A stretch of DNA of 64,000 bases from Phalacrocorax aristotelis (GCF_949628215.1 NC_134279.1:13188041-13252040), one strand, 5' to 3'; positions 20,801 to 35,400 are shown, counted from the first letter of the stretch. Notes: generated by a model not told the origin, from the letters alone. A program made the numbers and translations.

Positions 20801-22422
20801 TCACACAGAGGAACACTAAGGGAAGGAAGAGCAAATTGACATAATAGTTACTAACAGCCTAAAATCAACTCCCTTGCATACAGCACTGCTGATAAACTCT
20901 GAGTATTTGTAGAAGCGGCTCTTTTCCCTTCTGTGTAAGTCACTTATCCCTGAAAACTACATTCTACATTTTTTATGCTATCACATGCTTTCTGTAAGTA
21001 GCTTATAACCTTTTTCTGTGATTCAGGCGATATTACTATTGTCCTTCCATACCCCCAACCACTTGCAAAGTTCTGACAAACTTTCCATTCTTTCTGCATT
21101 AGGTACAGAAAAAATCTGTTTTCCACCTTTGAGTTAATTTGGAAACCAGACTAAAAAGTGAGACTTTGCTCCTTACAGTATCACAGAAAGTATGAGTTTA
21201 TTGACATCTTCCTCTGGCAACCACAGCCTCAACTAAATGTTAACACACATCTGCAGATAAAGACTTCACATTCCTCTAAGTGTCCTCAGCCCACATAAAG
21301 CTGCAATTATTTTATATCCCCTTACAATAGATGCTGCATAATTCCTCCTTTCTGGCCTTATGTCCTTTTATTGCTACAAAGAACCCTTAGCGCGTAAATG
21401 GAAAATTAGAGAAGTCACACATTTTTCAAATAAATCAGTCAACTAAAAGCAGAGAGGAGGGGAAGGAGAAAGAGGGCCAGAATTTAAACTGATTTATCTC
21501 CTGAATATATGTCAAGAATCTCTGTCTTTCAACAAAAAAAATCAGAAGTGCTTTGAGGCCTGAATCTGTGATAATCTTGCAGTTTTTGAATGTTGCATAG
21601 ATAGCAATTTATGACCTTACTGAAGAATTTTAGATTAAAGCAGAAATACATTTACCACAACATGTCTTTCCTGAGACTCAGCCTTTACTGGGTCTTTGTA
21701 ACACAGGAGGCTGGAAAGTATCATATAGAGCTGGGGACAAGGCAGGGGCATGACATTTGCTTTCAGATGTTTTTAAAACTCAAGGAAGTGTTATTGTTTC
21801 CATAAATCATTACTATAGGTTTACTTTCCTCAACCCCCTCCCTGTTTTGTTAAGCAAAACATAAGCTGGGCATCGACATCGCTCAGGGCTAAAGAGAAAG
21901 AAATGGTGGCATTTTAGTGAGCTTCACAAAATGATGACTGTCACAGTTTTAATCCCAGGATCCAGGCAGCGCAGTAGTCGAGCACTGAGGAGCGGAGGGG
22001 ATGAGGGCCATCCCCAGGCTTGTTTGCAGAACTGCCCCAATTCCCCTGGCTTTGTCATGGAAATGTGAACCCTGAAAGAGGAGTCTATTATGTTGAATTA
22101 TAAATTATATTATAGGGTTTTAAGTAATCGTTTGCTGACTGTTGTCACGCACATGTGATTTCTTGGAAGTTGATGTAATCATTTTGGCAAATTTCCACCA
22201 GCAAGAATCAGCCTGGGTGAACTCCTAAATCAGATGCTGGGGGTTTCACATCGTGCAATTAATGGGTGAAAGACTAACACAGACACCCTTCAAAGTTAAT
22301 TTACACAGACCCATTTTAGAAGTAGTGCATTATGTCTTAACTGTATGAAATATATTTTAGACATATTAGGATTCATAAAATTCATTAGAAACCCATTAGT
22401 TCAAATGAAAGAGTTCTGCATA

Positions 22423-22468
22423 TATAGTTCTTTCGTACTATATACTTTTATAGTTCTTTCATACTATA
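22423..22468 (+). repeat. Direct repeat, 26-bp period
   Basis: TATAGTTCTTTCGTACTATA at 22423-22442 recurs with one change (G to A) at 22449-22468. Each copy is itself AT-rich. A simple tandem duplication in non-coding DNA. Confidence 0.75.
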
Positions 22469-22907
22469 AAATTTAACATTTTTAGGGCCAGCAAAAAGAT
22501 ATAAAGTGCATAGGAAATATATCAAAAATATTTGCTTTTTTTTTCTGGAGCTGTTTGAATTAAGTTTTCATCCATCAGAAAGATCTTTGTTTCAATCAGA
22601 CATCAATTAAAACAAATACACAAAACTATTCCAAAATAATCTTAACTTACTGGAATGTATTCTGTCACCAGGCTACAGAAATATGGGTACACCCACATTT
22701 TCTCCTGAATTCTGTGGTCCAAAACATCTATGTCAGATCCTGGAACACTTTGGAATGATGTAATGAGGCAACTGGCATTTCTTTTTCATAAATTCACGAA
22801 AACAGTGAATAGTAATACTACAGTGACTGGAACTTTAAGCATAAACTGACAAGCTTATTTTCTAAATATAGCTGTGTAGACTTTTCCTTGAAATAAATCA
22901 TAGGAGT

Positions 22908-22948
22908 TATATATATATCTATTTGTATGTATTCATGTATATATATAA
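22908..22948 (+). repeat. TA-rich microsatellite
   Basis: Interrupted (TA)n and TATG-type repeat. Low complexity. Confidence 0.7.
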
Positions 22949-24779
22949 CATTTTTAGAGAAACAAGAAGTTTAGTAAAAATATATTTGTAATGAATCTCG
23001 ATAAGCTGCTTTTACAGTTTTCAAGTATTTATAATTGTTGTCCGTGGGTGCCTTTTTTTAGGGCACCTATGCTATTAAGGTATTGGTCACTTGATTTGTC
23101 CTTCCAGACTTCTATCACAAAATTAAGCTATTAAGCAAATGCAGAATAAATCAAGAACACACAGTATGGCATATGGATAATTTCCATTAAAGAAGTTCAA
23201 TATATAGATATAAGGAAAACTTGATAAAAATAAATGGCGGAGTCTAAGTGGATTTGGTATATTCCTATTGGGATTAAGTATTACACAAGTTAAACTCCAT
23301 GGCAGTGTTTAGTACTATTGCCAGGAACTGTTCTCCTAGCTATCCTGTATTGTTTAAACATTAATTTTTTATATAGGTTCTATAACATAGTTCAAATCCT
23401 TTTTGTCTTGAGTACCTTGGTAAAGAAATGGTTCAACAGCTAGCAACAAAAATCCCTCACAATTTGTCACTTGAATTCTATAAGCTATAAAACCCAGTGA
23501 TAAATGTACAAAGCACATATTAAAAAAACCTCAGTGTTTTGACTAGTTTGATGTTTTTTGTTGTTGGCTTTGTTTTATGATCACTTTAGACAAAACACCT
23601 GCACTGGTTTTAGCCTAGTTAAGTAATATGTAACCTGTCGTATGTGCTATGAAAGCTAACAGCATGTATTTCCCCAGGTGTGCTGTGGTTTGAAACTAAA
23701 CCAGGGTGCTTTCTTTTTCAATGGTGGAAATATTTTTCTTAAATAATTATTATTTTCATTAGGCATCACATCAGCTCATTCGGGATGTCAAAGAACCTTT
23801 TCCTAAGATGACTCTAACACCAGCTTGTGTTTGCAGCTTATGAACATAGACTCCAGTCTTTTTGTTGATCATGAGAAGGACAAAGTCTGTTGACTCATGT
23901 ATCTACATGTACAGATGAATTAATGGTTTAATTTTGGCCAAAGTGCATATCCCTGAATATAGATAAAGTTTAAAGGAAACTCCTAGATCATATGGATGTC
24001 TCCTATCTGCAGCCAATAATATTTTAAGAGTTTAGTTTTGGAAGTTATAGCTTTTATATCCTCTTAACTAGGTTCTGTTCATATTCTCTTTCTGATATCT
24101 GCCCAGGTCAAATAGCACTCAAACACAAAAAGCAGTTGGTCCATTTTTAATCCAACATGGCTACAATCTGTAACTAGTACATCAAGCGGACATTGTTCTC
24201 ATAACTACTTTTCAAGCTTCATTTCACTTCATTAGTGTCTGATGGCCCAGGATGGTTTGATTTGCGTGTGCCGTTAGGGAGCTCACTGGACTCTGTCTGG
24301 CTTTGCTAGATGTAAAGGGCTGTCTCTCCCCCACCCTTCAGTTAACTGGAGTAAGGACTGAAAACCTGGAGGCTGCAGAAGGAAGTATGGTGGTTTTGGT
24401 TTACTTGGATTGTATATATTAACCGACCTGATTGTCTCTGTAAAGTCCACCTTCCAAAATATCTGCTATTGAGGCAGAATCCGCTGTCACCAGTGAGTGC
24501 CTGGGCAGCACAAATCCCTCCTTTTAACAGGATTAAAAGAAGGAGATAAACTCTTTCACTGTATGACTCTTGACGTGGGCCACATTCGTGTCTCATCTAC
24601 TATAAGCAAGCGTAACTGAAGGGAACTCCATTTTTTTAGAAATTCATTTATTTCCTTGAAACGCAAAAGAGGGATTTGCACTGTAACAGCAATAACAGTC
24701 CTGAAAGAATGTATCTTTTTACAGAAATAAAAACGGAAAAATGACCCTGAACCTATACAAGTCCCATCCATGTGGAAAC

Positions 24780-24830
24780 AAGACCAAAATGACTGACCTC
24801 AGTTCTCAACTGAGGTACGTCCATGGTCTT
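24780..24830. other. Imperfect hairpin (51 nt)
   Basis: Arms AAGACCA and TGGTCTT enclose GAC/GTC and then ACCTCAGTT/AACTGAGGT around a 3-nt loop (CTC). The total is 19 base pairs broken by two internal loops. The inner 9 bp are perfect. The 3-nt loop and short outer stem make a canonical microRNA unlikely. It could be a relic of a palindromic DNA transposon or chance. Confidence 0.5.
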
Positions 24831-25066
24831 ATTTATGATTTACACCTTTATGAAATGACAAGGACACTTCAGAGATATTTCCCTTTGAGAATTACTAGCC
24901 CTGATCTCTGCTACTGGGTTTAATTTATGATGCCCCAAAATCATAACAAAGAAATGGTTACCTTTTTATTAATATTTCTTACACAATGGGACAATTGTGA
25001 AATGAGTTTCATGGAGCTGAGCACCCTGGAGATTATCAGGTTTGTCATTGTGTGTATACACAAATC

Positions 25067-25082
25067 GAGAGAGAGAGAGAGA
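25067..25082 (+). repeat. (GA)8 microsatellite
   Basis: Eight perfect GA dinucleotides, followed by further purine-rich sequence to about 25098. Confidence 0.9.
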
Positions 25083-26392
25083 ACACAGAGAAAGAGAACA
25101 CTTCTCTGACATCTCATCATTAGTATTTTGTAGGGCAACCAACCTACTGTAAAATCTATTTGCAAAATACAGTAATTTTATCATTTATGGATTTCATTAC
25201 ATGTGCATTCTTCCAAACACTGTAAAACCATGAAAGCCTGGTATATTTTAAATCAAATGCATGCACTGCATATTTAAAGTAAGAATCATAATTACCCCAA
25301 GAGGAAAAAATATAATAAAAGTCAGCCTTAAACTAAAGACATATAAATTTGCATAGGAATCCTATAAAGTCAGCCTGACTTTGCTAACAGACAAGTGCTA
25401 TTATGTTATCTTTGTTCCATCCTTCCTAACAAAAATTCCCCCAGTAAGTAATTTTTCATTGAAAACTGAAAAAAACCCCCCACATTATAGCAGATTCAGT
25501 TCTCAGGCTGCCAGTTAGTATGTCTACCTTACTACATGGCATATACCATTTCTAAGGCTGACTCTGTGCTATGATGCAAAATTGATCTCATAGTGTTTTC
25601 ACAGCTTATTACAGTGGCAAGGGACTGACAAACAAATCCAAGCCTGCAAACACACAGCCTTAAGTCCTAAGTGTTTTCCTTGACGAGGCCTTGCTTCTGA
25701 AGGTAAGCAGAGCGCACATATTTTGCAACGAATACAACCTGAGATAGCTCCCAAAATTGGTGGCTGAGTTGGTTCCTTCAGCAGTTCTTTCTGCTTTATG
25801 AAATTAATACTGAAGTGTCTGACACAGTCAGTTATCATCTAACAATCAAAGAAAATTACCCTTAAGATACCTGTTTCTGTAACTAATCAAACTAAGAAAT
25901 AGGATTACATTCGTTTGTTTGGCTTCTGGTTTTTGCAGGTTAAGCAGTCCCTAAGAAGGAATACTTCTTTCCCAATTAATTAGACTTTTCTTCCCACCCC
26001 GCATGAATATCCCCATATCTTTCTAAGTATAAAAAAGTCAGTAATTAAAGCCACTGACCATTCCCTTCGCTAAATTACTTCAGTGAATTACAGCCTATTA
26101 TGTGGCATATAGGGTTACAGCACACAAATGCTACAAGCAATTACTATTTCATTACAGAGAATACCTACATAGCTAGATATGGACATCTACCTTGATATGG
26201 AAAATCCATATGAAAAATCTATGTACCTCTCTTGTCTTTGAGGTTTGAGGAAAATTATTTTTCCTTTTCCTATGGTTGTCACTGTATTTGATCTAGATGC
26301 CTTACTCAATTTTTTGCTTTGTCAGATGAGTTTCTTTTGCTGCTTCTCTACCGCTCACTGTGATCTGTTTTCTGAGACAGCTTAAAAGTCGT

Positions 26393-26429
26393 TTATATAC
26401 ATGTATACATACATCTGTATACATACACC
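26393..26429 (+). repeat. TATACA/TACA microsatellite
   Basis: Imperfect repeats of TATACA and TACATA. Confidence 0.7.
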
Positions 26430-26741
26430 TTTCTAAAATTAAATAGGTTCTTGATTGTTCCACAGATTGCTTCCATTCAAAGTGGGTGACACACCTGGGG
26501 CTTTCTCCCTTGTAATTTTGTTAATGGAAATGGGTAAAATAGGTCATTTCTGTGGAGGGCTTTATCAAGTCTAAAACTTTGATCTTGGTATCCTATTTCA
26601 TGGGAAGTGAAGAGATTAGAGTGGTGCAGTGCTGTTTTGTCTACTGTCTTTACAGCTACACAGGGAATTTGCTGTGTTCTGAATTCAGTTTACCTTTTTC
26701 AAGGCCAGTTGACAGGCAAATATAGTCATCAGAGTATAAAC

Positions 26742-26758
26742 AAAAAAAAAAAAAAAAA
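26742..26758 (+). repeat. Poly(A) run
   Basis: Seventeen consecutive A. No retrogene or LINE body is recognisable upstream, so I do not call it a retroposition tail. Confidence 0.9.
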
Positions 26759-27235
26759 GACCTGACAAATGTACTGAGGAAGGATGTCATTTTTCATGAC
26801 CCTGCACAGAGGAGCAGGGTGGTTCTGCTGATGCAGAGGACCATATGCTGGGAGCAAGGACATGTGGGGCTCATTAACTCCCATCCAAGTTACAAAAGTT
26901 TGAAGCAGGATTTGAGCAATGAAACATTTGGGCGGAGCCCACAAGTCAAGAAAATATTTTGCTCAAAAGGTTTTTGTTTTGTCAGTTAGTATTGCAAGGA
27001 AAGGAAATGAAAGGAAACTCATGAAGTAAGTTTACCCAGTCTAAAGGTATTTTGTTAACAGCATGAAATTCTTCCTCAAAAGTTTGAAGAATCCGCGCTA
27101 CTTGGAGGTAAAATCTTTTATAGTGTATGAATCATGTCATAGTTCTTGAACAGGGATCTGCCCATAGTATAAGAATTATTTGTAGAATATATCAAGGTTC
27201 ATCTTTCGTTTGCATGGGGAAACATGTCTATAGGA

Positions 27236-27291
27236 ATATGTGCATATATGCATATGTGCATATGCATATACATATATATTATATACATGCA
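27236..27291 (+). repeat. ATATGC/TATA microsatellite
   Basis: Alternating purine-pyrimidine tract of ATATGTGCATATATGC type passing into TATA repeats. It may adopt Z-DNA or cruciform structures. Confidence 0.8.
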
Positions 27292-29550
27292 AATAAAATT
27301 TTTCTTTCAAGTGGGAGACACATTCCAGGTCCTCATCTCAGGAGGGATGAGTAAAGTCATGAAGTTAAGATATTCACAGAAATACAGCTGCTTAAATGTT
27401 TTAGTTTGGAGTCTAGTTTTGTTCAGAAAATGTTGCCAGAACCAACACAATGGCATAAAAAAAAATCAGATTTGATAAATCAGCATTTTTTAAAATTGTA
27501 TATCATTAAACTGCTTCTGAGTTCACTATATTTATAAGCAGCAGAAAACCGGGGAACACGCTTTAACTGGGGCAAGTTTAGACCCAAACGCAAACAAATG
27601 CCACAGTGTGGAAATAGTCTCAATGCCAAAATGCCTTACAAGCTGGCTGCAGCCGAACAAGTACAAACGATCAGGACAAATGAAGGACATTTAATGCTTC
27701 AGCGGCAGTGGCCAGTTCCCATCTCTTTAGTTCATGTAATGGTTCAACCTGGCAATGGACAGTTGTTTTATAAACCTTATAGAGGAAAAAAAATTCCTCG
27801 AAGTGGCCCAATGCCTTCTTGGCCAGCCTGATGTTTGTCATTGGTGTGACCTGATTGTGAAAACTCCCATTGCTTAAATACCAGCTCAGTCTTTGTAGCT
27901 CGAGTATAATAATTGATTCCTTTTAAAATCAAAACAGGAGATTTTTTTCCTTTCATTTATAAGAGCTTTACATTTGAAAAATCAATTATTTATACTCCAG
28001 GTGAATTATAAAAAAACCAAAACCACAATATTTTCATTATCATGATTCAAAACTTGCTACCACAACACAGCTGAATCTTGTTCACGCTGCCCAGGTACTC
28101 ACAGCAGCACTTCTACAGCCTTTTAGAATGTCTACTTTTGCTAGTTGTGTTTTTGTAAAACCTAATAGGGTATAACTCAATTTCTCTATATACATGGATG
28201 TATTTAACCTCAAGGAATAAGTCGCCCGGAAGAAAAACACCCTGATAAAAATGTGAATTCAGTAAGACTTCATTTCCATCACTTGTACAGCCTAGCCAAG
28301 AACCCGCTTGAGTTCTGGTGGCGAGGAGGGATTCAAACATCTCTCAATAGTGTATACATGTAAGTACCTCATTTACATGGAAGTCACATACATATATTTT
28401 TACTATACTTTTCAAACTCAACTTTTCAACGACACGTTATTGATTTGTAAGAGGGGCATCTGACCTGAAAATCCACTTTGTTCCTATGTGGATGTGATGA
28501 ATGGCAGATTAAAAAGCAATCAATTCCTCAGAGAAAATAACACTAGGTGGAGAACTTCTGGATTTGAAGACCTTTATTTTACGTCCTAGGAAAAAAAAAA
28601 AAAGAGAATTCATGAGAAAATAAAAAAGTATAATAGATATGTACAAAAAGTAGGACTTGAAATACAATGCTTGAATTGATTGCATTTGAAGTTGTTACAT
28701 TAAGTTGGAGCCTCTCCAATAAATTAGTAAGTATGATCTTAACTCTTTCTGTTGTGTTATAAAGCAGCTTCTCAGTTAAACCTTGCTAGGTGAAATTTCA
28801 TTGTAGATTATTTTCATTATTGTGGAAAATCAAAACAGATGTCAGAAATAATAAATAATTGTAACAATAAGTTGTTTGATTATATAAAAACCATTATATT
28901 GAGTGACCTGACAATTTTGATTTTGCTCATGAAAACTCCTGACACAGTTGCTGGACTGAACATAAACATTATTTCTGAACATTGCATACTCTTCCTCATC
29001 TAAACCATGTTTATTTTTTTGGTTCTGCAGTTTCGCACATTTGTTAACAAAAATATTATTATTACCATTTTTGTAGGTATGTATATATGAATAGGTGTAC
29101 AAACATACATGCACATAATTAATCAGCACTATAAATTAATTTTTTTAAATTACAATGAAGAATGTAAATTACAATGAAGCCAATGAAGTTACATTTGTTT
29201 TGTAAGCTATTTTTCATTATTTTTTAAAGGAACTCCAACTTAGTCATTGGCAAACAGAAGAAGCTGTCATCTTTCTTTTCAAATGTTTACACCCAAATTT
29301 TGCTCATAAATCTTATAGTTTTCTTCTAGCAGTCCCCAGCAATAGCATACAGTTTCCAAACAGTTATGAAAAGATGTGACCTCAATGGCAGATCAGATCC
29401 AAGGGCTATTTTCTTAGATATTATTGTACCTATATTTGTATGGGGAAAGGCTAAGTTCATTCATCCAGTCAGGTGGACATTTGTGACAAAATCTATCCTG
29501 AATGTAACAATTTTGTCTATGTCAGAAACTTCTGCATATGGCACGCAGGG

Positions 29551-29572
29551 TATATATATATGTATATATATA
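29551..29572 (+). repeat. (TA)n microsatellite
   Basis: (TA)5 TG (TA)5, interrupted once. Confidence 0.85.
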
Positions 29573-32406
29573 ATTGCAAATGTGTTTTTTGCACACTGAG
29601 CTGTATTCCGTAAGGGCCTTCTGGAGCAGCCATTTTATATTCAGTCTGGATTTACCTTGCTATAGATAGATACATATTGTGACATCTTACAGGAAATTTT
29701 GCCTTGTTATCTCTCCTCTGTTTAGCAAAAGTAAAAGAAATTCAGACCAGAAAGGTACACACCAATCCCGGGATTTGAAATTTAATAAAAGTATGAAAGA
29801 AATTTCCTTTTGCATTCTGGACACAGTGGAAGAGCTGGGGAAAATGTCTTAGTGGCAGGAATGTGTTTAGTATCCAAAGCTGGAGAGGGTGTTCTTACTC
29901 CTATATAGGTACAACTTGGTAGGAAAGGAATATTGTCCTAGATTTGCAAATCAAATTGAATACACAACTTAGCGTTATTAAATAACATCTCTGAAATTTC
30001 ATTAAATAAAATAATTAATAATGGCATATAAAGTGTAGTTTGCAAAATGACCTTATCTCAGCCTGGAAAAGTGGCGTTACATTTATAAATGCATGTGGGC
30101 ATTTTGTTAAGGAAACAATCTTTGAAACAGCAGTTTAGGACGCTTAAGTGTCATTGAGAAATCATCCAATCTTTCCTGGAAATTTCAGAAGTAAAAGCAA
30201 GGTTGGGTGCAACAGGCCTTTACAGCCTGTTAGATCTGCTTTAGGGTGAAATTTGGATAAGATCTTGAACTGCCCAGCTGCAAAGCAGTGAAAGCTGTTT
30301 TTGCCACTGACCTGTTGGGCTCAGTTTGATTCAGGGGTTGGGATTTCAGCTCACCAGTTGCTGTGCCCTTTTTAACCATGGAGTAAGACCTTTGCCCCTT
30401 CCCCTTTGCCCTCAGGCTGGCAAAGCAGTTCTCTGGTTGCAATCAGAGGAGGCAAAAGGACAAGTGGAAAAGGGAAGGAAGAAAAAGACAGAGCGGGCAG
30501 GAGAACCTTTCCAAGTGCACGCAGCTCTCCTACAGCCTGTTTGACGTATCCCAGTAGTGCACTGCAGAAAAAAAAAACCGTGTCATTGCTCTAAAACTGT
30601 CTTTTCTAATTCAGTGCATCTATGTATTGTTATAAATCAGTTTCCCAGTCACTAAAATATACAGAGACAAGAGAACAACTTTGACTGTTAGCTATCAACT
30701 CAAATAATGAAAACTTTCTTTCAGCATTAAGCCGCCAGCGTATTAAAAATAATACTAAAAATATAAATTAATGTCTGCACATTTTGCCTAGGAAAAGGTT
30801 CCTTCTACTCATATGCCTACATGCTCATAGGAGTCAGGCATTTACATTCATCCCAGTTCTTGGGTTTTAAATGGAGTTTTAAAAGCATCTGGAATTCTGC
30901 ATTACTAATTGGAGCCACTTTTAAATCCTAGTTATAGTGTTCCTGACTGGTGAAGCCATTAGACAGTCAAGGATCCAAGCTGCCGTGCTTGACGTTAATT
31001 TATTACAATTTTGTTAGAGGTTAACATAGAAGCATATTGATAACACTATATACCTTACACTAGAGAGTCATATTTCACAACCAAGTTCTTTGAAATTCTG
31101 TGTACAGACATACATTTCTACAGGTACACTGGTAATTCTGCTATGCTATGATGAACTAAAGATTGAGAAGATGAACAAGAAATAGAAAGATAATAATACT
31201 TGAATCACATTATTGGAATGCTGTACTTATCCCAAGGTAAAACATTTAAACCAAGGAAATTTTGAATGAGGGTATTTGTTGACTCTGAGGAATGCGTCCT
31301 TCTTACACGTACCTCACCACAGTAGGTAGTCTGCTGTAAATTCTTGATCTTTCTGGATAAAGAGTTAGGAGCATTGAGAATATATATGATTCACCAGGCT
31401 CACTTTGTCACAACAAACAAAATGCTACTATCCATGAGCACCACAAGAAAACAATAGATCCTGTCTTCATATTAACATCTCTGCATTTGGCAGCAAAGAT
31501 ATATTTTGCCATGTGACTAAGTCTCAGGGCAGACAGCGTATTTATATAACTTTGGTTTACCAGTTTCCCTCATAAAGAATGAAACCTTTCTCTAAATGAT
31601 AATCTTTTGACCTCTAAAAGGCTAGTGATTTACAGAGCCATAAAGACAACACACTGTATTTAAAAAGCTTTAAGACACCATTTAAAGCTTTTATGGTGAA
31701 ACCTTGCTTCTAATAATACGTTTGCTGCTCTAAGTTTGGACAGTTTTCTGAATAAATAAATACCTTTTATATGTTTTAAAATTTAAAATTTACTCACATT
31801 ATAAATCTATTTTACTCCAACACACGAAAAACAGATCAGAAAATATAGCTACAATTTCATAGTACCTGGTAGTAGAACAATGAGCAGCGAGGGCAGAGCG
31901 GGAGGAGAGGGAGGCTGCACGAGAAAACCCTGGATGTCTGATGGAAGATAAAATGACATCTTTGATGTAAAAGCACTCTAACAATGTAAACTAGAAGGAT
32001 GATGTACATAACCATTGTAGTGTAATGGACATGATTTTCACTTGGACAGATAAAATGTTATTTAGATTCTGTCATGAAATATAAGTCTTCATTTTCTTTA
32101 TACATTCCAGTAACTAGATTTTCCACTCAGCAAAGCAGCAGAGTTAAGTCAAAGGCGTAGCATCAGACGCTCAAAGTTTAAACATCCTCTCTCTTGCGGG
32201 GCTGTGTTATACTTACCCTAGTTAGACAGCTGGTTGCAGTAAATTTATTTCTAGGTACCTCGAATGCGTAACTCCTTTTTCTCACGATCATTTCTGGATA
32301 AAAACTGTGCTCCTGTTCATTTGCCTTTTGTGTTGGAATGGGGAGGAGGAAGCAGGACCGTATACAGACCAACCTCTTTGTGCTAGCAGCCAGGCCAAGC
32401 ACTTTT

Positions 32407-32419
32407 GTGTGTGTGTGTG
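32407..32419 (+). repeat. (GT)n microsatellite
   Basis: Short GT run of about six units. Confidence 0.8.
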
Positions 32420-35400
32420 CATAAGGGAAGCTGGTTAAGATTGGAACAGCATAAAGTCAAGTGTGGGTAATTTATTGCATGCTATCTTTTCTATATGGTT
32501 AAGAGCCTCATCCAATGACCCTTAAAATCAGGGTGGGGTCTAGTTTGGCTTGAGTGTTATTCAGATCAGTCTAACAGAGAGGCTATCAGAGGGTTTGTCA
32601 TTACATAATAACCATCTAGAAAGGATTTATTTTACTTGCCCTTTTTCCTTTACAAGGGAAGATGGTATTTAGATTCTGTCAGGAAATGCAAGGTTTCACT
32701 TTTTTATATATTAAAGTAACCAGATTTTCTAGTCATTGCATCACTTTATGAATAACAATCCTGGACATTTTCAGGACATATTTTCTCCTCCAGCTGTCAA
32801 AATATTTAATGCTTTGAATGTCCACAATTAGGCATTGCAGTTGAAAGCGCTATATTTTGTTTCTACAGCTTTGGGAAGAAATGATACCTTTGCCCCTCTG
32901 GGTTGTCTAATAGCAGATTTACGCAAGCTTCTGGGATAAACTTTGCCTATATGCGGGGTACGCAAAGCCCTAAGTGTTGTGATTTTCAAAAACATATTGA
33001 GGAGCTCTAGCTATTAGTTTACCTTCCTCTGTTGGACATGTGGATTGAATTACCACTTTCAAACTCCAGCTATGTCTTTTGGGAATGAGATAAAGAACAG
33101 ATGAAGAGAGGGAGAAATTCCTTGCGAGCTGGAAAGAAACTGTGGTGCAATCCTGGAGATCAGCAGTAACTGAGCTCAAAACAAGAGAAGGTATGGCAAA
33201 GAGGAGCACCTTCACCGAGCTGTGGGGCATCTCCAGAATGTGCACTGTGGAAGGAAACAGTCCCAGGGCGAGGGGAGCAGGAGAAGCATGCAGCGCTGCC
33301 TGGATTGTAGCTGTTCGGATGCTTCAGGTGACCAGCAGAAAGGTGTCCTAGGATCAACATTTGAGACCAGTAAACAGAGAGGAGCAGAAGCTGGGAAAAA
33401 TGCTTCAGGGGGGGATCACTTTGCAGCTAACAGTACAGGAAAGAGAAATCCCTGGAAGCAGCAGAACACAGCCAGCCACCTGGCAGGACAGGGGAAGAAA
33501 GGACCTGATGAGAAGCTGCTGCTTTTTCCTTTGCTTTCCTGATGACTTGAGCTCGAAGCAGCAGCACACTTCTTGTGCAGATGCTAAAACAGCATAAAAG
33601 CATACCGAACTCAGCAAACTGCAAACCAGCCTAACAACATGGTATAATTTCTGTGTTCCTGCTAGAGCTGGCCAGGATGTTTTCAAGTAATCATAGTTTT
33701 AGCAAATTATGCTGTTTCGCCTAAATTAAGACAGTTACTGGAATCTGTTTCTTTCAACAAAACTTTAAATGAAAACTTATCTAACCGCCAAAGTCATCCA
33801 ATAAATTTCAGCCACAGAAAGAATATCTGCTTCTGTTTTGCCCCATTTCTCAAAACATTTAAAAGATTTTGGCTTTATTTCACTTGCTTACGAAATGAAA
33901 GTAAATCACAGTTCTCAAAATAGGAATAAATAAATAGGAATTTGTGAAGAAAACTAAACCAAATCCAGTTCCCAGGTCATAAAGACTAATTCTCAAAGTC
34001 CTGTTTTATTATAATCTATTCTGTCCATCCTAATGCCAGGAAAGCAGCGTCTGCATAAATTAGCACTGTGTAGGCATCAGTCAATATGTGGGTAGATGAG
34101 TCATGGAAAGGAGTAGAGACAACAAGGCCACTCTCCTCTCTTCAGGTGAAAGACCTAACAAACAGAAGTGCACAAACTTGAAGATGACTTTAAAAGTAAG
34201 ATGGATTACACTTGTGGAAAAACTTCTGTAATTTGTTTTCATATTGATTTATCAGTACATAATATTCATTTAGCTATCACTAACCTCATTTCCCTAGACA
34301 TGCACTCACCTTCAGTTATACTTTTTCTGCCAAAGCTGAAAAACAATTAACCTTTCTGAGAGGGAAAAGAGAACAAAACTGTGGCCTTACTCCTTCATTT
34401 GTGGGGCTTGTCACAACTTCATTTTACTGTAAAATTTTATTTTTATTTTGAGAATTTCACTGCTATGCCTGCTATCATTTATTGTTTTGGTTGTTTATTT
34501 CCTGATAATATTCAGTCAGAGAGTGTATTCTTGATATGATCTGTATAACAACATGTGTGTTAGACTTACTTTTTTAGAATCTTCAAATACTGTACTCATT
34601 ATCCGAAACAGAGGCATGGATTACAGGAAGATGCATTTAAGAGGAAATTTTTCGTTAAAACCAGATATTAAGTTGTATAAAAAAAAAATTATTTCTTTTT
34701 AAAATGTTTCTCAAAAGAAATGGGCATTAATTCCTTTCCCTGGCAGAGGTAAATGAAGTCATTTTACTGTGCAGTGATTTCTCACTAAACCAAGGAGAAC
34801 TGGTAGAAATTTCAGAAATGCATTAGCAAACTCCAGAATTCCAGTTTTCAAAGGCAAGAATTTTGAAAGATGCTTAAATGTCTAATAATATTAATGATCA
34901 CTGCAGGAAACTTTGGAAGTACACTGAATTCATTAAGTTAGGCACCTAGTCCAACTAAATATTTAGACACAATACCTTTAAAAAAATCTAGGTCTGACAG
35001 CTTCATCAGTTATGAGAATATAAATTAGACTCCTAAATCATACACGTGCTTTTGATAAGTTTACATACTGTAGCAGAATCAGATTAATTTCGGAATAATT
35101 TGATGAGCGGAGGACAGAAAGGAGGTGTTACTGGTCTACTGTGGTGTACTATGTCAGAACTGCAGTCCTCCCAGCAGACTGCTGTAGGGGGGACAAATTC
35201 TTTAAATATAAGGACAAAGTCAGGATGGCTAATGCGAATGAGGAGCTGGAAAATAGAAATGGCTGCATCCAGAAAGGCTACACTCAGAACTGTGTGCATT
35301 CAAATAGGAGTAACTGGAAAACCCTAAAGAATTGGTGCAAGAAAACCTTTGTATAACAGCAGAACCTACAAATGAATCAGTCCAGGCCACAGGAATAATG

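Noticed and set aside
26742..26758. Poly(A) run as the tail of a processed pseudogene
   Set aside because: No coding-like or LINE-like sequence precedes it and no target-site duplication was seen.
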